From the NCBI GenBank assembly GCA_014773175.1, contig VXCM01002597.1, forward strand, positions 1 to 64,000: DNA of 64,000 nt, written 5' to 3'. The DNA is from Lucifuga dentata. Taxonomy: Eukaryota; Chordata; Actinopteri; Ophidiiformes; Bythitidae. This document shows positions 59,461 through 64,000 of the stretch, in pieces. Under the pieces are notes generated by a model. It was not told the DNA's origin and searched no databases. It worked only from the letters and a program-made list of their open reading frames with translations. The position numbers were made by a program, and so were the translations under genes. How positions within the stretch are numbered: position 1 is the first letter of the stretch; every line of letters starts with the position of its first letter.

Positions 59461-60166
59461 CATCTGCATCACTGGTAGGAGGACAGGAATATAAAGAATA
59501 TTAAAGAAATAACATTTTACAGTTGAGGAGAGACTATGACTGGTGTAAACCATCTGCTGTTTTATTCCACGGACTTGTTTTTGTAGCAAAACTTGTTTGG
59601 AGAAGACATAAAAGAAGAAAAGTGCACAAGCCAACTACTGGCAACTTCTAGATCCAAACTGAACTTAGACTGACATTCATATTTCAGTGATAGTTGATTG
59701 CATTTGCTGTCCTATCTCATCTCCTAATTAATTTTTCTTGACAGTCGGTGGTTGTTGTCAGCAGTAGTACATAAGCAGTAATGGGTTTGGTAATCCTAGA
59801 CTTGTCCTTCCTGTCCTCTCGTATTAGTGCAGGTTGATGGAAGCACATGAACAAAACAAAGCTTAGTCTGACCGATTAATTTTATAATCGCCATGCCAAC
59901 ACACATGACTGCTGTTTTTTTAGTGAAAGTGAAAATTATGGAACACGTAGAAGTTGTAAAGATTTTTGCAAGAAATCAGTTAGTTTGTGTTGTCTACTTC
60001 ATACAGTTTGACAGATCTGATGAAATGTTCTAGATGTCTGCTCGTAAAGGAGGATGAATGAAGATGCTGAAATGAAATATATACTGTTCAGTATATCCAT
60101 TTATATTCCTATACAAGATAGATGAAAATATATTACATGTGTTATCCTAAAAAAGTTAGCATGTAT
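59461..60166. other. Non-coding sequence
   Basis: No gene recognised; becomes TATA/ATAC-rich after about 60075. Confidence 0.5.
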
Positions 60167-61330
60167 AAAAGGGCTATATATTGTATGTTATCATACAGAG
60201 CATGAAGGTTAGCCGCAGCAAGACAGAATACATGGCTGTGAATGAGAGGGACTCAAGTGGAATGGTGAGGTTACAGGGAATAGAGATAAAGAAGGTGGAG
60301 GATTTTAAGTACTTAGGGTCCACAGTCCAGAGCAATGGAGAGTGTGGAAAAGAGGTGAAGAAACGTGTGCAAGCAGGTTGGAATGGGTGGAGAAAAGTGT
60401 CAGGTGTGATGTGTGACAAAAGAGTCTCGGCAAGAATGAAAGGAAAGGTGTACAAAACGGTGGTGAGACCAGCGATGTTGTATGGCTTAGAGACAGTGGC
60501 ACTGAGGAAAAGACAGGAGGCAGAGCTAGAGGTAGCAGAGACTAAAATGCTGAGGTTCTCTTTGGGAGTGACGAGGATGGATAGGATCAGGAACGAGTAC
60601 ATCAGAGGGACAGCGCATGTTAGATGTTTTGGAGATAAAGTCAGAGAGGCCAGACTGAGATGGTTTGGACATGTACAGAGGAGGGATAGTGAACATATCG
60701 GTAGAAGGATGCTGAGGTTGGAACTGCCAGGCAGGAGGCCTAGAGGAAGACCAAAGAGGAGATTTATGGATGTAGTGAAAGAGGACATGAAGTTAGTTGG
60801 TGTGAGAGAAGAGGAGGCAGAGGATAGGGTTAGATGGAGGCAGATGATTCGCTGTGGTGACCCCTGAAGGGAAAGCCAAAAGGAAAAGAAGAAGAAGAAG
60901 ATCATACAGAGCATTATGACGTACAGTATATAGCCCCTTTGTTGTAAACATGTGTATATATGTATAGTTATATGTGTAAACATATGGGTACATTTTTTTT
61001 GTATCCATTCATATGGACACATTAAAATAACATATAATGGCCTTTCAAAATATATTGGTGTATCTATAATGCATATATTTTAGTATACAGTGCTGCATAA
61101 AAAAAATGTCAAGTATATATGCAACTGGTTGTACCCAGGTATAAATACATATGGTTTAATATTTTCTGTATATACATGTGCAATATATGATGACTAAGAT
61201 ATATGTCCATACAGTATATGAAAATATACAATTCTGAATAAGAACATACGTATATGGTACTGACTATCTGTGTATACGTGATATACAGTATATTGTGCAT
61301 TTGATTAGGTGATCAGGCCCATTATATAAT
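60075..61330. repeat. TATAC/ATATG-rich palindromic sequence hosting an RTE insertion
   Basis: Outside the LINE, this stretch is dominated by TATAC, ATATG and GTATATA motifs on both strands. Arms at 60167-60190 and 60917-60940 are complementary at 20 of 24 positions and flank the insertion, so the empty site was a hairpin with a loop of about 15 nt. It may be a decayed foldback or MITE-type element; no clear outer ends were found. Confidence 0.45.
60204..60900 (+). mobile_element. RTE-type LINE, 5'-truncated, with 14-bp target duplication
   Basis: A 697-bp insertion flanked by perfect direct repeats ATCATACAGAGCAT at 60190-60203 and 60901-60914. The frame runs uninterrupted from the truncation point to the natural stop at 60865-60867, giving about 220 residues. 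These include SRSKTEYMAVNE, VEDFKYLGSTVQSNGE, VYKTVVRPAMLYGLET, KMLRFSLGVTRMDRIRNEYI, LRWFGHVQRRD and the end RWRQMIRCGDP. This is the region C-terminal to the reverse-transcriptase core of RTE (Bov-B-related) LINEs. It ends in GACCCCTGAAGGGAAAG and (AGA)n. The perfect duplication and intact frame point to recent insertion. Without promoter, endonuclease or RT core it cannot move by itself. Confidence 0.92.
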
Positions 61331-61359
61331 ACATATGTTACATCCTCACTGCTGTCTAG

Positions 61360-61922
61360 GGGTGAGAAAAAGGAGTAATATAAAACAGAGGACCAGGTGG
61401 AGTCAGAGAACTGGATAATTTTGTCATTTATTAATCAGAAGGGGAGAGTTTCACACCAAGCTTCAGGGAGAGCCAAGGCCAACATAACAGACAAAAAAAA
61501 AGCCCTAAATAGAAAAGAAATGACCGGCTGCTAAACTAGCCACAAAAAAAAAAAAAAAAAAAAAAANAAGTACAATACTAAGCCTTTCTGCCTATCAGTA
61601 GAAAAAACAGGAGAAAACTAGCACAAACAAAAAGGGCAGCTCTCCCCTACAGTAATCCCCTGAAATCACAAAGGTATAAGAAAACTTAACACAATTGTCT
61701 TTGGCTCAACTCAGATGGACAGGTAAACTAAGGATACATATAATCAGAGATGCAAAAAGTACAAACTAACAGGTAACAGTATAAGCAGGCGACAGCAAAA
61801 GTAAGTTGGCCAAAAGGCCCTGAAGAGCATGTTCTCAGGTCTTAAATACAGCCAAGCTGGACTGATTAGCTGATAGACTCCCAGAAACAGCCAATGAAGA
61901 ACGGAGTGGGAGGATCTGGAGC
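61360..61922 (-). repeat. Interspersed repeat, LTR-like features, class undetermined
   Basis: In minus orientation a TATA-like GTATTTAAGACC (about 61838-61849) lies upstream, and AATAAATGAC (about 61425-61435) could serve as a polyadenylation signal, about 410 bp apart. In layout it resembles the 2512-3107 repeat. An A-run at 61542-61566 ends at a single N (61567). No terminal TG...CA pair or partner copy was found. Confidence 0.35.
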
Positions 61923-61924
61923 TC

Positions 61925-61961
<37 letters not shown>

Positions 61962-61987
61962 GAAACAGCACATACAAACATATANTC

Positions 61988-62024
<37 letters not shown>

Positions 62025-62047
62025 GAAACAGCACATACAAACATATA
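61923..62047. repeat. 62-bp perfect direct duplication around a single N, including (GA)n (probable assembly artefact)
   Basis: 61923-61984 and 61986-62047 are identical over 62 bp, including a (GA)n tract of equal length, and are separated only by the N at 61985. Equal microsatellite length in both copies argues for one locus assembled twice. Confidence 0.85.
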
Positions 62048-63414
62048 ACGCAGCCATACATACATACATACAAATGTATGTGTAACCACGACTAATTATT
62101 CATGTATTTATTAATTTTTATGACATGCTTTCCAACTTATTAAGATTTCCAAGCATGCCATTCTTTCTTTTAATGTAAATGTGTTGCTGTTGTTTTGAGT
62201 TGTTAAAATTCCAAAAATGCTTTTTCAACAGACAGCTTCCAATTAACTCCAGTCAAGAAACATGACAAGAATTGGACTAAGTAAACACTAAGTCAGTGCT
62301 CCCTGCAACAGTTATTAAGGTAGGGTGGTGAGCTGTCAAACTGAAACTAAAGCCTCGTAGCCGGCTTGCAGCGTATGTGTCCTACCACTGATAGACAAAC
62401 CATAACTACATTTAAGAAACTAAAACAAACAAACAAAAAAAAAAAAAAAAAANAAAAAAAAAAAAAAAAACACGGCCACTATGGAGAAACATTTCACAGT
62501 GTGTGTTAGCTTTGATTATTTGCTTTCGTGATTTTGTCAAGAATCGTACACAATTTAATTATTTTATTGTTTAATGCATACAATTATGTCCAAAAGCGAT
62601 ATAAAATTAAAACTAAATTACTTAATATAGTTCCGGAACACTAGCTTCTGAAATAATCTCTCCCGGAATGCACAGAGCCATCAGAAATAAGTGAGGTTCA
62701 CAGAAACTGTGAACCTCTATGGTGTCAAATCATGGCTAACTGTGTGTGTTCTTCCACTTGTTGCAACAGAGCCGCAATCTCATCCTTTATTCTGTCCTGA
62801 CCTGACATGATCACTATTACCTGCTAATGCACGTTCAGAACAAGCTATGCCTTAAGCTCCATCCCCACACTGTGATTGGACTGTGCTTTCTTTTTCATTC
62901 TGGCAGTGATAACGCAGCGGCTTCTGAAAAAGACATAGCTGGGCTTTGCATTTAATTTTGACACGTCTATGCTGCCCCCTACTGGACAACGGTGAAGTGA
63001 AAAACCCCTAGTCTTTTCTTTTCACCATACTGTTATTTAATTGTAATGTGGCATGAAAAATTCATGTCACAATGAAAAACAATTAATTCAATCATTCAAA
63101 CAAAAAAAATAAAGAGCTTGCACTATACCATATGTTTTTCGCTTAATTATGACAGTGAATGCATGTATGGAAATGGAATACAAATGAAAACATGTATTTT
63201 GCAAATATGTATTATATTTCACTCTATTTTTTTTTTAATTTTAATTGTGTCCCTTATAATCTTCCATACACATGCACCAAACTCACTCTGTCATCCAAAT
63301 AGCCCCAAATGTGAGCTCTTACTTGATTTCATTCCTTCATCTTCAGAAAATTATTTACAGTGGGAATGCAAATCTTGGCAGAAGTGAGGGATGCAATTAT
63401 CAGCAGGGCTACAG
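62048..63414. other. Non-coding sequence
   Basis: Poly(A) 62435-62470 with N at 62453. No gene recognised. A GCTGCCCCCTACTGGAC motif near 62971 is a recurrent fish-repeat phrase but has no recognisable body here. Confidence 0.45.
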
Positions 63415-63630
63415 ATTTCGGCACAAGCTAGCTTTGTTTGCAGTACCCATGGAGAGGAGCATATGCTGCTGGAGCGCGTGGGCTACTTTTTACTGGCACA
63501 GCTCAATTCGAGAACCGCTCATCCAAACAACTTCATATGCGACACTGTACATCCTTGGGTCCTGAGCATTGTACCTGCCACATTGCAACTTCATACAGTG
63601 TCAGGTTCTTGAGATACTGATGCCACAGAC
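63415..63630 (+). repeat. Interspersed repeat family B, copy 2
   Basis: CCATGGAGAGGAGCATATGC, CTACTTTTTACTGGCACAGC, TCAATTCGAGAACCGCTCAT, CCTTGGGTCCTGAGCAT and AACTTCATACAGTGTCAGG match the reverse complement of 33533-33735. It is followed by (ACAG/ATGG)n. Overlapping plus-strand frames are repeat translations. Confidence 0.8.
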
Positions 63631-63714
63631 AGACAGATGGATGGATGGACAGACAGAGATTTCTGACTTTATAGATAGATTTTACAAATCCAGCTCAGAG
63701 TTGCACAGAACAAA

Positions 63715-64000
63715 ATGTATATCTCCGCTAGGGAATATAGTTACAGGGAAAGACAGCTTTTACCAAGAAATTAAAAATGGCCACGCCTTCTACATTTGAA
63801 TGTACGTGTTAGCAGGCAAAACATTGGATTTTAAGGTGAGTGTATCACCTGAATATTTGATTTTGAAAGATTGGGAGATTTGACAAAATAACACATCGAC
63901 TAAAATACAGTTTTGTGTTTTGGAAAATGGTTGGCAGTAATGTAAGGTGTATGCAGGTTGTATTTATTGAACTCATGCAGAATCACCTGTATGGTCCTTT
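63715..64000 (+). repeat. Composite repeat family C, copy 3 (runs off the window)
   Basis: ATGTATATCTCCGCTAGGGA, CAGCTTTTACCAAGAAATTA, GCCTTCTACATTTGAATGTA, GTTAGCAGG, ATCACCTGAATATTTGATTT and GTATGGTCCTTT match 29608-30178 without the LINE tails. It starts 85 bp after family B, so B and C may be parts of one larger element. Confidence 0.8.

Noticed and set aside
60174..61022. Long minus-strand frame (282 codons) over the RTE element
   Set aside because: Antisense shadow of the RTE coding frame; the plus frame carries the recognisable LINE protein.
1..64000. CRISPR arrays, operons, rRNA and tRNA genes
   Set aside because: Searched for by eye on both strands. The only short direct repeats are microsatellites, minisatellites or local duplications, and the sequence is eukaryotic in character.

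Overview
The window reads as vertebrate nuclear DNA, most likely from a teleost fish. It is AT-rich and full of (CA/GT)n, (CT/GA)n and (AAT)n microsatellites. It carries decayed transposons typical of fish genomes: RTE, L1-like and L2/Rex1-like LINEs, an R2/NeSL/HERO-type LINE, Tc1, piggyBac and MITE-like elements. The species assignment is inference from repeat content. I recognise no bacterial-style gene, operon, CRISPR array, rRNA or tRNA, and no exon of a known host protein in 64 kb. The window is best read as intergenic DNA or a very large intron. Nearly every open frame longer than 60 codons is a chance frame, a translated microsatellite or a transposon remnant.

Layout. 0-11.5 kb: the 3' tip of an RTE LINE at base 1, a 341-bp MITE-like element (1.6 kb), an interspersed repeat with a 33-bp minisatellite (2.5-3.1 kb) and a common fish repeat (6.9 kb), otherwise non-coding. 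11.5-16 kb: an LTR-like end, a 743-bp assembly gap, a broken piggyBac transposase and a twin-primed (5'-inverted) L1-like insertion with target duplication. 16-29 kb: mostly featureless, with microsatellites and a 124-bp-period duplication. 29-35 kb: two composite repeat families, two LINE tails nested in one of them, and a reverse-transcriptase remnant. 35-47 kb: mostly unique sequence with an L2/Rex1-like LINE end (39.4-39.9 kb). 47-52 kb: a cluster of near-perfect short inverted repeats, then the C-terminal part of an R2/NeSL/HERO-like LINE. 53.9-55.1 kb: a Tc1 element inside an older interspersed repeat. 56-64 kb: microsatellite-linked repeats, a young 5'-truncated RTE insertion with a perfect 14-bp target duplication, and a composite repeat running off the right edge.

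There is no gene network to describe. What the sequence records is a history of insertions: old interspersed repeats (called families A to E here) invaded by Tc1 and LINE elements, the RTE copy being the youngest. The 20 isolated single Ns also matter. Three of them separate perfect 62-67 bp direct duplications, which I read as unmerged contig-end overlaps and not biology. I found no convincing new biological system. The best candidates for follow-up are the 32-bp perfect hairpin near 48.4 kb with its neighbours, the twin-primed L1, and the uncharacterised repeat families.
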